From assembly GCF_011758645.1 (NCBI RefSeq), contig NZ_JAAMOZ010000001.1:992001-1056000 (forward strand): a DNA stretch of 64,000 bases. Direction: 5' to 3'. This document shows, one piece after another, positions 33,926 to 43,497 of this stretch. Made by a program: the position numbers and the translations under genes. Below the pieces are notes generated by a model that saw only the letters and a program-made list of their open reading frames with translations, had not been told where the DNA came from and made no database searches. Within the stretch, counting starts at the first letter, position 1; each line of letters opens with the position of its first letter. Origin of the DNA: Brooklawnia cerclae (lineage in GTDB: Bacteria; Actinomycetota; Actinomycetes; Propionibacteriales; Propionibacteriaceae).

Positions 33926-36900
33926 ATGAGTGAGGACGTCGGTGCATCACGGAATGCCCGCGAACAGTTGCATCGCGAGATCGCCGGGATACTGGCTGAA
34001 CAGGTGCCGGACATGGCCGGGGCACAGCGCCTCGGTGAGTTCTGCGGGAACTACTTCCGGCACGCGGACGCCTCGCCGCTGCTGAGGCGTCCGGCCGCAC
34101 AGATCGCGGCGGGTGTGCTCCGGCACGTGGGGCTGGGACGCATGCGTCCACCCGGCACCTCGCCCTTCGAGCTGTTCACCCCCGACCCGCAGCACGACGG
34201 CTGGGACGCCGACGGGCACACCGTGCTCGCGCTGGTCGCCGACGACAAGGCGTGGCTCGTCGACACGGTCACTCTGGCCGTGGAGGAACAGGGATGGGCG
34301 TTGCGCGAACTCGTCCATCCGCAGCTCCACGTCGTCCGCGATCCCCAGGGTGCGCTCGTCGAGCCGGGAGCCCCCGGTGGCCGCGTGATCGCCGAGTCGT
34401 GGATCTGGATGGAGCTCTACCCGCCGCTGGGCGCTTCCGCCGACCGTGCAATGCCCGCGTTGGCCCGGGCCGTCGCGGCGAGCCTGGCCGATCTGGACGC
34501 CGTGACCGCGGACTTCCCCGAGATGCGCCGCCTGGTCCTCGAAGGGGCCGAACTGGCCGCGAGGAGCGGGCACCCGGAGGCCGCCGGGGTGGCCGAGATG
34601 CTGCGTTGGCTCAGCGACGACCGGTTCGTCCTGCTGGGGTTGCGTGACTTCGACGTGGTCGACAGGGGCGGCGAAGCCGGTCAGCGGTTCCGTCCGCGGC
34701 CCGGCGGGCTGGGCACGCTACGCGACGACGAGCGGGCGTCCGCGGCATTCGGCGCATCCGTCGATCCCGGGACCCTGCTGGTGATCACCAAGGACTCCGA
34801 GCGCTCGCGCGTGCGCCGGGCGAACCATCCCGACTATCTCGGTCTGTGGCTCCACGACGACCAGGGACGACGGTTCGAGCGCCGCATCCTGGGGTTGTTC
34901 ACCCAGGCGGCGCTCGCCGAGCCCGTGTGGCGCATCCCGGTGCTGCGTGACAAGGCGGACCGCATCGCGTCCGCCATCGGATACGACCCCGACTCCTACG
35001 GCGGACGAGCGGTCGCCGCCGCCATCGAGGCCCATCCGCGCACCGAACTCCTCCAGGCCGACGTCGCCGAGCTGACACCGATCATCGCCGAGGTGGCGGA
35101 GTTGGAGAACCAGCGGGGCGTCCTGAGCTTCTTCCGGCGTGCCGCCTGGGGCCGGTTCCTGACGGCGCTCATCTACTTCCCACGCGAGCGGTACAACACC
35201 GCGGTGCGCCAGCGGATCCTCGGGCTGCTCACCCAGGCCACCGGTGCGGAGTCGTCGCAGTGGAGCGTCCAGGTGTCGGAATCGACCTTGGCAAGGCTCT
35301 ACGTCACCCTGAAGATGCCGTCCGGGGTCGAACTGCCGCTCCTCGATCCCGACGAGTTGCGCCCGGCGATCGCGGAGGCGACCCGCGACTGGGAGGAGCG
35401 GTTCATCGACCTCGCCGAGCACCTGGACAGTTCGCGTCGTGGTGTCGAGTGGTCGGAGGCCTACAGGCAGGCGTACTCGCCGGCCGAGGCGATCGACGAC
35501 CTTCTCGCCCTCGACCGGGTCGGCGGCCCGGACGACATGGCGCAGACCCTCTACACCCCCGAGGCGCCCGAGAACGGTGTCGACGTGCGCCTGAAGATCC
35601 TGCGGGTGGGCTCCGAGATGGTGCTGTCGCAGGTGTTGCCCCACCTGTCGAGCCTGGGAGTCGACGTCGTCGACGAGCGTCCGTTCGACATCGAGTTGAG
35701 GGGCACCCCGGCCCACGTCTACGACTTCGGCCTGCACCTGCCGGACGTCCCGGAGCGGCTGGACGGCTGGCCGGAGGAGGAGAAGGCCCGGTTCGTCACC
35801 GCCCTGGCGGCGAGCTTCGTCGGCCTGAGTGAGCCCGACGGGCTCAACCGCCTCATCACCGATGCCGGGCTCACCTGGCAGCAGGTGTCGGTGCTCCGGG
35901 CTGTCTCCCGTTATCTGCGGCAGGTCGGGACCACCTACTCGCAGCCCTACATCGCCCAGGCGCTGCATCGCCAGCGCCGGATCGCGCGCAGACTGGTCGC
36001 GCTGTTCGAAGCCAGGTTCGACCCGCGCGCTCCCGGCGACGAGGCCCGCCAGGATGCCGTCGAGCGGCTGCGCGCCGAGGTGCTCACCGCTCTGGACGAC
36101 GTGACCGCGCTCGACGAGGACAGGATCCTGCGGCAGTTCCTCGGCGTCATCGGGGCCACCGTCCGGACGAACTACTACGCCCTCGACAACAGCACGCTGC
36201 CCAGCGGCACACCGCGTCCCGGACGCGGGGCACTGGCCCTGAAGCTCGACCCGGGAGCCCTCGACTTCGTGACCACGCCACAGCCCGAGCACGAGATATT
36301 CGTCTGCTCGCCGCAGGTGGAGGGCGTCCACCTGCGTTACGGCAGGGTCGCGCGCTGCGGCATCCGGTGGTCGGACCGTGCCGAGGACTACCGCACCGAG
36401 GTGATGGGGCTGGTCAAGGCGCAGATGGTCAAGAACGCGATCATCGTGCCCGTCGGAGCCAAGGGCGGATTCCATCCGCTCCGGCTGGCAGGTCTCGACG
36501 GCCCCGCGCGCGAGGCCGAGGGACGGGCCGGCTACGCCGCGTTCATCCGGGCTCTGCTCAGCGTGACCGACGACCTGCGGGGTGGTCGGACGGTGCGTCC
36601 GGCGAACGTGGTGGCCCTCGATGGCGACGATCCGTACCTGGTGGTGGCCGCGGACAAGGGCACCGCGAGCTTCAGCGACCTGGCCAACCGGATTTCCCAC
36701 GAACGCGGCTTCTGGCTCGGCGACGCCTTTGCGTCCGGCGGCTCGGAGGGCTACGACCACAAGGTGATGGGCATCACGGCGCGTGGCGCGTGGGTGTCGG
36801 CCATCAGGCACTTCGCGGAGATGGGGACCGACTGCCAGACGCAGGAGTTCACCTGCGTGGGCATCGGCGACATGTCGGGCGACGTCTTCGGCAACGGCAT

Positions 36901-38731
36901 GCTGCTGTCGCGTCACACGCGCCTGGTGGCAGCGTTCGACCATCGGCACATCTTCCTCGACCCGAATCCCGATCCCGAGACGTCCTATGCCGAACGGGAA
37001 CGGCTGTTCCAACTCGACCGGTCGAGCTGGGACGACTATCGCCGCGAGGCGATCAGCGCCGGTGGCGGGGTGTACGGACGCAGGGTCAAGTCGATCCCGA
37101 TGTCGGGGCAGGTGCGCGAGGCACTGGGCCTCGGGCCCGAGATCACCGAACTGACGCCGAACCAGGTGATTCAGGCGATTCTGCGCGCCCCGGTCGACCT
37201 CATGTGGAACGGCGGCATCGGCACCTGGGTGAAGGCCGGCACGCAACCGCATTCGGCGGCCGGTGATCGCGCCAACGACGCCGTCCGGGTGGACGCGAAC
37301 CAGGTGCGGGCCAAGGCGGTCGTCGAGGGCGGGAACCTGGGGTGGACGCAGGCCGCCCGCGTCGAGTACGCCCGGGCCGGCGGGCGCATCAACACCGACT
37401 TCATCGACAACTCGGCGGGCGTGAGCACCTCGGACTACGAGGTGAACATCAAGATCCTCCTCGATGCCGAGGTGGCCGGGGGCAGGCTGGCCCCGGACGA
37501 TCGCAACGACCTGCTGCGCCGGATGACCGACGAGGTGACCCGGCTCGTCCTCGACCAGAACGTCGGGCAGAACCGGGCGCTGGCCGACGCGTTGTACGAC
37601 GCTCCGGAATGCATCGGCTACCACGAGGACCTGATGGCTTCACTCGAAGTCGCCGGATACGTGCATCGCGCGCTGGACGGTCTGCCGAGCACGGCCGAGA
37701 TCTCCGAGCGCACGGCTGCCGGCCGGGGGCTGGTGGCTCCCGAACTCTGCACGCTGCTGGCGACGGCGAAGATCGCCCTGGCCGATGAGCTGCTCGCCTC
37801 CGATCTGCCCGACGACCCGTACCTGGCCGATCGTCTCGTCAAGTACTTCCCGTCGCCGCTGCGCGAGCGGTTCGCCGACCGCATGCCGTCGCATCCTCTG
37901 GCGCGTCAGATCATCACGACGGTCGCCGTCAACCGGTTCGTCGACTCGCAGGGCATCGTCGCGGCGCACAGGCTCGGGGCGGAGACCGGGGCGGGGGCCG
38001 CCGACGTCGTCCGGGCACAGCTCGCGGCACGTAACCTGCTGGACGCCGGCTGGCTCGAGACCCGCACTGCGAAGTCCGACCTGCCCGCGGCCGTGAAGAC
38101 CACCCTGCGGGTGCGGATCCGCGACGTCGTCGAGCGGGGCACGCGCTGGCTGCTGCACGAGCAGGGCGCCGACTTCGACATCGACCGGGTCGTGGGCGAA
38201 CTCAAGCCCGGTGTGCGCGAGGCGATGAAATACCTGCCCCGGCTCATGGGGGAGCGGCACGCCTCGGCCGCGTCCGAGCTTGCCGCCGAGGGGGTTCCCG
38301 CCGAGCTGGCGGGGCGCCTGTCCGCCTGGCCGGACGCGCACCTGGCGCTGCCGATCGTCCGCGTCGCCTCCCGGTGCGGGCGCGACGTGGCCACCACGGC
38401 CGAGGTGTACTACCGCCTCGGCGCCGGGCTCGGCATCGACGAGACCCTGCGGGCGGCCGAGGGTCTGCCGAGGAACGGCCGGTGGGAGATCATGGCGCGC
38501 GCGGCCATCCGGGACGAACTCATCAACGCACAGGAGACGGTCACCGCGGCTGCTCTCACCGCGTGCAACGATCCCGGGGCGGACGCCGACCGGATCGTGG
38601 ACACCTGGTGGGAGGCGCATCCGCGGGCGCGGGACCAGCGGACCCTCATGGACGAGGCGAGTGCCGGGCAGGTGGACCTGGCCCGTGTGTCGGTGGCGGC
38701 GGGCAGCCTGCGCGCACTTCTGGGACGCTGA
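33926..38731 (+). CDS. gdh: Large NAD-specific glutamate dehydrogenase
   Basis: A 1601-residue enzyme of the large NAD-GDH class (about 180 kDa), which converts glutamate to 2-oxoglutarate and ammonia. The N-terminal half holds ACT-like regulatory domains; the catalytic core carries VKAQMVKNAIIVPVGAKGGF, with Lys846 in GAKGG, and NTDFIDNSAGVSTSDYEVN. The C-terminal helical region (about 1250-1601) is specific to this class. The start at 33926 follows AGGGGTG; upstream sequence in frame is low in conservation. It is probably monocistronic. In mycobacteria this enzyme is controlled by GarA; no garA is here. Confidence 0.95.
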   Translation: MSEDVGASRNAREQLHREIAGILAEQVPDMAGAQRLGEFCGNYFRHADASPLLRRPAAQIAAGVLRHVGLGRMRPPGTSPFELFTPDPQHDGWDADGHTVLALVADDKAWLVDTVTLAVEEQGWALRELVHPQLHVVRDPQGALVEPGAPGGRVIAESWIWMELYPPLGASADRAMPALARAVAASLADLDAVTADFPEMRRLVLEGAELAARSGHPEAAGVAEMLRWLSDDRFVLLGLRDFDVVDRGGEAGQRFRPRPGGLGTLRDDERASAAFGASVDPGTLLVITKDSERSRVRRANHPDYLGLWLHDDQGRRFERRILGLFTQAALAEPVWRIPVLRDKADRIASAIGYDPDSYGGRAVAAAIEAHPRTELLQADVAELTPIIAEVAELENQRGVLSFFRRAAWGRFLTALIYFPRERYNTAVRQRILGLLTQATGAESSQWSVQVSESTLARLYVTLKMPSGVELPLLDPDELRPAIAEATRDWEERFIDLAEHLDSSRRGVEWSEAYRQAYSPAEAIDDLLALDRVGGPDDMAQTLYTPEAPENGVDVRLKILRVGSEMVLSQVLPHLSSLGVDVVDERPFDIELRGTPAHVYDFGLHLPDVPERLDGWPEEEKARFVTALAASFVGLSEPDGLNRLITDAGLTWQQVSVLRAVSRYLRQVGTTYSQPYIAQALHRQRRIARRLVALFEARFDPRAPGDEARQDAVERLRAEVLTALDDVTALDEDRILRQFLGVIGATVRTNYYALDNSTLPSGTPRPGRGALALKLDPGALDFVTTPQPEHEIFVCSPQVEGVHLRYGRVARCGIRWSDRAEDYRTEVMGLVKAQMVKNAIIVPVGAKGGFHPLRLAGLDGPAREAEGRAGYAAFIRALLSVTDDLRGGRTVRPANVVALDGDDPYLVVAADKGTASFSDLANRISHERGFWLGDAFASGGSEGYDHKVMGITARGAWVSAIRHFAEMGTDCQTQEFTCVGIGDMSGDVFGNGMLLSRHTRLVAAFDHRHIFLDPNPDPETSYAERERLFQLDRSSWDDYRREAISAGGGVYGRRVKSIPMSGQVREALGLGPEITELTPNQVIQAILRAPVDLMWNGGIGTWVKAGTQPHSAAGDRANDAVRVDANQVRAKAVVEGGNLGWTQAARVEYARAGGRINTDFIDNSAGVSTSDYEVNIKILLDAEVAGGRLAPDDRNDLLRRMTDEVTRLVLDQNVGQNRALADALYDAPECIGYHEDLMASLEVAGYVHRALDGLPSTAEISERTAAGRGLVAPELCTLLATAKIALADELLASDLPDDPYLADRLVKYFPSPLRERFADRMPSHPLARQIITTVAVNRFVDSQGIVAAHRLGAETGAGAADVVRAQLAARNLLDAGWLETRTAKSDLPAAVKTTLRVRIRDVVERGTRWLLHEQGADFDIDRVVGELKPGVREAMKYLPRLMGERHASAASELAAEGVPAELAGRLSAWPDAHLALPIVRVASRCGRDVATTAEVYYRLGAGLGIDETLRAAEGLPRNGRWEIMARAAIRDELINAQETVTAAALTACNDPGADADRIVDTWWEAHPRARDQRTLMDEASAGQVDLARVSVAAGSLRALLGR

Positions 38732-38794
38732 CCGGACGGCGCGTCAGGCGCCGAGTCCCTGTCGCGCCGGGAGCACGTGCGGGAGTATGGAGGC

Positions 38795-39655
38795 ATGCGG
38801 ATCGACCTGCACACACATTCCTCGGTGTCCGACGGAACCGACACCCCGACGCGGCTCGTCCTGAAGGCCCAGGCGGCCGGACTGGACGTCATCGCGCTCA
38901 CCGACCACGACACCCTGCTCGGGTTGGACGAGGCGGCCGAGGCGGGCCGGCGCGTGGGTGTCAAGGTTCTGGCCGGGGTGGAGGTGAGCACCCAGCTGCG
39001 AGGAGCGGAAGTGCACCTGCTCGGTTACGGCATCGGGCAGCATGACGAGGCGTTCAACGAGGAGCTGGCGAGGGGCAGGGCATCGCGCGAGCAGAGGCTG
39101 CCGGCGATGCTGACCAGGCTGGCGGCCCTCGGGCTGCCGTTGGACCTGTCCGAGGTCATGGCGCAGAGGAAATCGGCCAACGTCACCGTCGGCCGCCCCC
39201 ATGTCGCCGATGCGATGGTCGCTCGTGGCTATGTGGCCAACAGGGACGAGGCGTTCGCGAAGTATCTCGACCGCACCGGCCCGGCCTACGTCCCCCGCTC
39301 CATGGTGGATCTCGGCAGGGGCATCGACCTCATTCATGAGGCAGGGGGTGCGGCGGTGCTGGCCCACCCGGGAATCCGGGAGATGGCCGAGGCATTGACG
39401 GGCGACGTGATCGCCGGGTTGACGTCCGAGCACGGCCTGGACGGGATCGAGGTGGACTACCCGTTGCACGACGCGTCGACCCGTGACCTCTACCACCGCA
39501 TCGGAGCTCGCCTGGGACTGGTGCGCACCGGCGGAAGCGACTACCACGGCTCGGGAAAGGTCGACCATCCGCTGGGCGTGGCCACGGCCAGGGAATCGGC
39601 CTACCGCGAACTCCTGCGTCGGATCCGCTCACACGGAGGCCTCGCCCCCGTGTGA
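38795..39655 (+). CDS. PHP-domain phosphoesterase
   Basis: A 286-residue PHP-family metal-dependent hydrolase. Metal ligands appear in DLHTHSSVSDG, LTDHDT, LAHPG and GSDYHG. Relatives include RNase AM/YciV (TrpH) and 3',5'-nucleoside bisphosphate phosphatases. ATG at 38795 gives the canonical MRIDLHTHS start. It stands 63 bp after the glutamate dehydrogenase and 90 bp before trpS; nearness to trpS fits the old name TrpH but does not set the substrate. Confidence 0.85.
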   Translation: MRIDLHTHSSVSDGTDTPTRLVLKAQAAGLDVIALTDHDTLLGLDEAAEAGRRVGVKVLAGVEVSTQLRGAEVHLLGYGIGQHDEAFNEELARGRASREQRLPAMLTRLAALGLPLDLSEVMAQRKSANVTVGRPHVADAMVARGYVANRDEAFAKYLDRTGPAYVPRSMVDLGRGIDLIHEAGGAAVLAHPGIREMAEALTGDVIAGLTSEHGLDGIEVDYPLHDASTRDLYHRIGARLGLVRTGGSDYHGSGKVDHPLGVATARESAYRELLRRIRSHGGLAPV

Positions 39656-39745
39656 GCGGGAATCGCTAAGCTGTCAGGGCTGGCCGGCGCAGTCGGCGGG
39701 ACGACGACCGGTCGGTGTGGCCGACCGAGGACGAGGAGTGCGACG

Positions 39746-40867
39746 ATGACACAGGCCCAGGTGGCCGACGACGACCAGGGCGATGCGCTGAGCGAGTCGA
39801 CATCGGAGGCGTCGCTGCGTGCGAGCGAGCGGCGCAGCGTGGCGATCGAGGCAGATCTGGCCGTCCATCCCGAGCGCTATCGCATGCTGACGGGCGACCG
39901 GCCCACGGGCGAACTGCACATCGGCCACTACTTCGGCTCGCTGGCCAACCGGGTCAAGCTGCAGGATCTCGGAGTCGACTCCTGGGTGCTGATCGCCGAC
40001 TACCAGGTGATCACCGACCGTGACGGCGTCGGGGCCATCCGCGAGCGTGTGTACTCGGCGGTCGCCAACTATCTGGCCGTCGGCATCGACCCGCAGCGTT
40101 CGGTGATCTTCGCGCACAGCGCGGTGCCTGCGCTCAACCAGTTGCTCCTGCCGTTCCTGTCCCTGGTCACCGACGCCGAACTGCGGCGCAACCCGACCGT
40201 GAAGAGCGAGCTCGAGGCGACAGGCGATCGTCCGATGTCGGGACTCATGCTCACCTACCCTGTGCACCAGGCCGCCGACATCCTGTTCTGCAAGGCCAAC
40301 CTCGTGCCCGTCGGCAAGGACCAGCTGCCGCATCTGGAACAGACCCGGGCAGTGGCACGCCGGTTCGACGAGAGGTACGGGCGTGCCGACTCGGACAAGC
40401 CCGTCTTCCCGCAGCCCGAGGCCCTGCTGTCGTCCGGCGCGCTCATCCTCGGGCTCGACGGGACGAAGATGAGCAAGTCCCGCGGCAACACGATCGAGAT
40501 CGGCATGACCGCCGACGAGACGGCCAAGCTGATCAAGAGGGCTGTCACCGACTCGGATCGTCACATCACCTACGATCCGGTGAGCCGGCCCGAGGTGAGC
40601 AATCTGGTCAATCTCGCGGCCCTGTGCCTCGATCGCACCCCGGAGTCGATCGCCGAGGAGATCGGCGACGGCGGGGGCGGCGGGCTCAAGAAACTGGTGA
40701 CCGCCGCTGTCAACGAGAAGTTCGCCCCGATAAGGGAACGAAGGTCGCAGATCGTCGGCGATCAGGGATACCTGCGTGAGGTGTTGATGAGAGGCATCGA
40801 ACGAGCCAACGAAGTGGCCGACGCCACTCTGACCGAGGTGCGCACCGCCATGCAGATGGTGTATTGA
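39746..40867 (+). CDS. trpS: Tryptophanyl-tRNA synthetase, divergent type
   Basis: A 373-residue class I synthetase. The HIGH signature is at 58-61 (GELHIGHYFGSL) and KMSKS at 241-245. The first 45 residues are an extension. The wording of the conserved blocks (TGDRPTGELHIGH, SAVPALNQLLLPFLSLVTD, YPVHQAADILFCKANLVPVG) resembles the TrpRS II group of Deinococcus and some actinobacteria rather than the common bacterial form. The GAGGACGAGGAG site precedes the ATG, and a CGGTCGG-TGTGG-CCGACCG hairpin at 39709-39727 lies in the leader. It may be the only or an auxiliary TrpRS. Confidence 0.9.
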   Translation: MTQAQVADDDQGDALSESTSEASLRASERRSVAIEADLAVHPERYRMLTGDRPTGELHIGHYFGSLANRVKLQDLGVDSWVLIADYQVITDRDGVGAIRERVYSAVANYLAVGIDPQRSVIFAHSAVPALNQLLLPFLSLVTDAELRRNPTVKSELEATGDRPMSGLMLTYPVHQAADILFCKANLVPVGKDQLPHLEQTRAVARRFDERYGRADSDKPVFPQPEALLSSGALILGLDGTKMSKSRGNTIEIGMTADETAKLIKRAVTDSDRHITYDPVSRPEVSNLVNLAALCLDRTPESIAEEIGDGGGGGLKKLVTAAVNEKFAPIRERRSQIVGDQGYLREVLMRGIERANEVADATLTEVRTAMQMVY

Positions 40868-40930
40868 GCACTCATGTGCTGATGGCGGTTCACTGACCTT
40901 CGGGCGAGGCATGCCGAGCCCGAGCAGGGA

Positions 40931-40963
40931 CGACCCCCTGGGGCGGGGATGCCCAGGGGGTCG
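40931..40963. terminator. Hairpin after trpS
   Basis: Arms CGACCCCCTGGG (40931-40942) and CCCAGGGGGTCG (40952-40963) are perfectly complementary with a 9-nt loop. It lies between trpS and a convergent SDR gene, about 64 bp past the trpS stop, and is likely bidirectional. Confidence 0.8.
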
Positions 40964-40992
40964 TTGCACGCAGATCGGCTGCGGAGCCGCGA

Positions 40993-41748
40993 TCAGCTGA
41001 AGTACTGGCCGCCGTTGATGTCGATCGTCGCGCCGGTCACGAAGCCCCATTCGTCGGAGCAGAGCGACAGCACTGGCCCGGCGACGTCCGCCGGATGACC
41101 GGGCTTCTTCAGGGCGATGCCCTCGATCGCCGCGGCGCGCCCCTCGGGGGTGTTGAACAGTTCGTGGAACGGGGTGTCGAGGATCAGGCCGGGCGCCACC
41201 GCGTTCACCCGGATCTGCCGGGGAGCAAGATCCTTGGCCAGAGCCTTCGTGAAGCCGATCGACGCGGCCTTCGAGGTCGCGTACGCGACGGACCCGGCCC
41301 CACCACCGTTCTCGCCCGCCAGGGACGCCACGTTGACGATGCTGCCGCCGTCGGCGATCACCGGCAGCACCGCCTTGCTGACCAGGAACGTGCTCGTCAT
41401 GTTGACGTCCTGCACCTTGTGCCACAACTCGGCCGTGAGGTCGGCGAGCGAAGCACGCTGCACCATCCCGCCGGCGTTGTTGACCAGGATGTCGAGCCCG
41501 CCGAACTCCTTCGCCACCTGTGCGACGACGGCGTTCACCTGGGCCTCGTCGGTGGCGTCGAGCTGAAGCGCCAGCGGCTCGCTGCCGCTGAGGCTTCGGA
41601 GCTCGTCGATGACGGAGGCCTCGGGCTCGTGGGTGAGCCAGGTGAAGGCCACCTTGGCCCCGCGCTCGGCGAACGCACGGACGATCCCGAGACCGATGCC
41701 GACGCCGCCGCCGGTCACGAGTACGCGCTTGTTGCTGAAATCAGTCAT
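40993..41748 (-). CDS. Short-chain dehydrogenase/reductase
   Basis: A 251-residue classical SDR: TGGGVGIG at 12-19, NNAGG at 90-94, and the catalytic Ser142, Tyr156 and Lys160 (YATSK). The C-terminus (TGATIDINGGQYFS) is typical of FabG-like enzymes. It is encoded downstream of the DEAD-box helicase gene in the same direction with a gap of 47 bp. There is no functional hint from neighbours. Confidence 0.9.
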   Translation of the reverse strand: MTDFSNKRVLVTGGGVGIGLGIVRAFAERGAKVAFTWLTHEPEASVIDELRSLSGSEPLALQLDATDEAQVNAVVAQVAKEFGGLDILVNNAGGMVQRASLADLTAELWHKVQDVNMTSTFLVSKAVLPVIADGGSIVNVASLAGENGGGAGSVAYATSKAASIGFTKALAKDLAPRQIRVNAVAPGLILDTPFHELFNTPEGRAAAIEGIALKKPGHPADVAGPVLSLCSDEWGFVTGATIDINGGQYFS

Positions 41749-41795
41749 GGACGCATTCTCGCAGGCGCGTGTGACCGTCGTCCGGGGCCCGTGCG

Positions 41796-43298
41796 TCAGG
41801 CCTCCGGTCCCTGCTGGGCGACGGGGTGCCCGCCGGTCTCGTGGGCCGCGGGCTCGACGACCTCACCGTTGCGGCGGCGGACGCGCTTGCGTCGCGGTCG
41901 GTCGGCCGATCCGTCGTCGCGCGGTCCGCGCTCCTTGTCGCCGTGGTGCTTGTCGTCGCCGTGGTGCTTGTCGCCATGCTTGCCCTTGTGGGCATCATGC
42001 TTGTGGTCACCGTGGTGCTTGTCGTCATGATGGGGGACGGCCCCGGGCAAGCGTCCGGTCGTCCCTTCGGGAATCTGCAGGTCGGCCAGCAGATGCGGGC
42101 TGGTGGAGTAGGTCTCGGCCGGTTCGTTGAACTCGAGGCCGAGCGACTTGTTGATCACCTTCCAGCGGGTGATGTCCTGCCAGTCGACGAGCGTCACCGC
42201 GACGCCGAGGTTCCCGGCGCGACCGGTGCGGCCGATGCGATGGACGTACTGCTGCGGGTCGTCGGGAACCTCGTAGTTCACGACGTGGCTGACCCCCGAG
42301 ACGTCGATGCCACGTGCGGCCACGTCCGTGGCCACCAGCACCTTCGTCTCACCCCGGCGGAATCGCTTCAGCGTCTTCTCGCGCTGGGCCTGGTTGAGGT
42401 CCCCGTGGATCGATCCGGCCGCGAAACCCCGGTCGACGAGCTCGTCGGCCAGACGTTGGGCCGAACGCTTCGTCCGGGTGAAGACCATGACCTTCTCGGT
42501 GGCCGGCGACTGGAGGAGCTTGCCGATGATCTCGGGCTTGTCCAGCTCGTGAGCCTGGTAGATGTACTGGGTCGTGTCGGGGACCGTGGCCTGGGCGTCC
42601 TGGCCCTCGGCGCGCACATGAACCGGCTGGCGCAGGCTGGAGCGGGCCAGGGCCACGATCTGGGCGGGCATCGTGGCGCTGAACATCAGGGTCTGCCGAT
42701 CGCCGGGCGTCATGCCCGAAAGCCGCTCGACGTCCGGGAGGAAGCCCAGGTCGAGCATCTCGTCGGCCTCGTCCAGCACCATCACCCGCACGGCCGACAG
42801 ATCGAGCGCATGGCGATGCGCCAGGTCGAGCAGACGACCGGGCGTGCCCACGACGACCTCCACGCCCTCACGCAACGCGTCCAGCTGCTCGTCGTACCCG
42901 ACGCCGCCGTAGATCGTGATGATGCGGGCGCCCAGATGCCGCGCGGCCACGGTGAGGTCCGTGGACACCTGGAGTGCCAGCTCGCGGGTGGGCGCCAGGA
43001 CGAGGGCCTGGGGCTTGCCGTAGTGGTCGAACTCGTCGAAGTCGTCGCTGGAGGGAAGGACGAGGCGCTGCAGCAGCGGGGTGCCGAAGGCGAGTGTCTT
43101 GCCCGTGCCGGTGCGGGCCTGACCGATCAGGTCGGCGCCCGTGAGCGCGATCGGGATGGCCAGTTCCTGGATCGGGAACGGATGGGTGATGCCCTCGTCG
43201 GCAAGCGCCCGGATGATGGGCTCGGCCACCCCGAGGTCGGCGAAGGTCGTGGTGGCATCGGTCTGGGTGTGACCGGCCGGGAAGTCGGTTTGAGTCAT
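41796..43298 (-). CDS. DEAD-box RNA helicase with His-rich tail (RhlE-like)
   Basis: A 500-residue helicase. The Q motif (FPIQELAIPI, Gln44), Walker A ARTGTGKT (61-68), VLDEADEML (about 180-190), FSATMP and HRIGRTGRAG are all in place. After the second RecA domain, residues 423-455 are an Asp/His/Lys stretch of HHGD-type repeats, followed by a basic cluster RPRRKRVRRR (467-476). By synteny with Rv3211 it is the RhlE-type cold/RNA-decay helicase. The His-rich tail is unusual and might bind metal or RNA. Its promoter region is divergent with the ferritin-like gene. Confidence 0.93.
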   Translation of the reverse strand: MTQTDFPAGHTQTDATTTFADLGVAEPIIRALADEGITHPFPIQELAIPIALTGADLIGQARTGTGKTLAFGTPLLQRLVLPSSDDFDEFDHYGKPQALVLAPTRELALQVSTDLTVAARHLGARIITIYGGVGYDEQLDALREGVEVVVGTPGRLLDLAHRHALDLSAVRVMVLDEADEMLDLGFLPDVERLSGMTPGDRQTLMFSATMPAQIVALARSSLRQPVHVRAEGQDAQATVPDTTQYIYQAHELDKPEIIGKLLQSPATEKVMVFTRTKRSAQRLADELVDRGFAAGSIHGDLNQAQREKTLKRFRRGETKVLVATDVAARGIDVSGVSHVVNYEVPDDPQQYVHRIGRTGRAGNLGVAVTLVDWQDITRWKVINKSLGLEFNEPAETYSTSPHLLADLQIPEGTTGRLPGAVPHHDDKHHGDHKHDAHKGKHGDKHHGDDKHHGDKERGPRDDGSADRPRRKRVRRRNGEVVEPAAHETGGHPVAQQGPEA

Positions 43299-43497
43299 GT
43301 GCTGTCTTTCACCCGCCGGGGGCGGCAGTTTGGTCGGCCAGGCCTTCGACCCGGCACGGGAGCCACACAATGCACGAGACGTTGCGCGGGGCGCTCGGAC
43401 GCGCCACCAGCCAGTTTAGCCGCCGACGACCACTTTCAGGCGAAGGCGCTGGTGGCGCCGCGAGCCAGCGCTGGGTTTGCCCGGTTAGCCTGAAGAT

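Noticed and set aside
34718-37624. 968-codon open frame antisense to the large glutamate dehydrogenase
   Set aside because: Shadow of a GC-rich gene: no conserved blocks, Arg/Val/His-rich, and the sense strand has clear GDH motifs.
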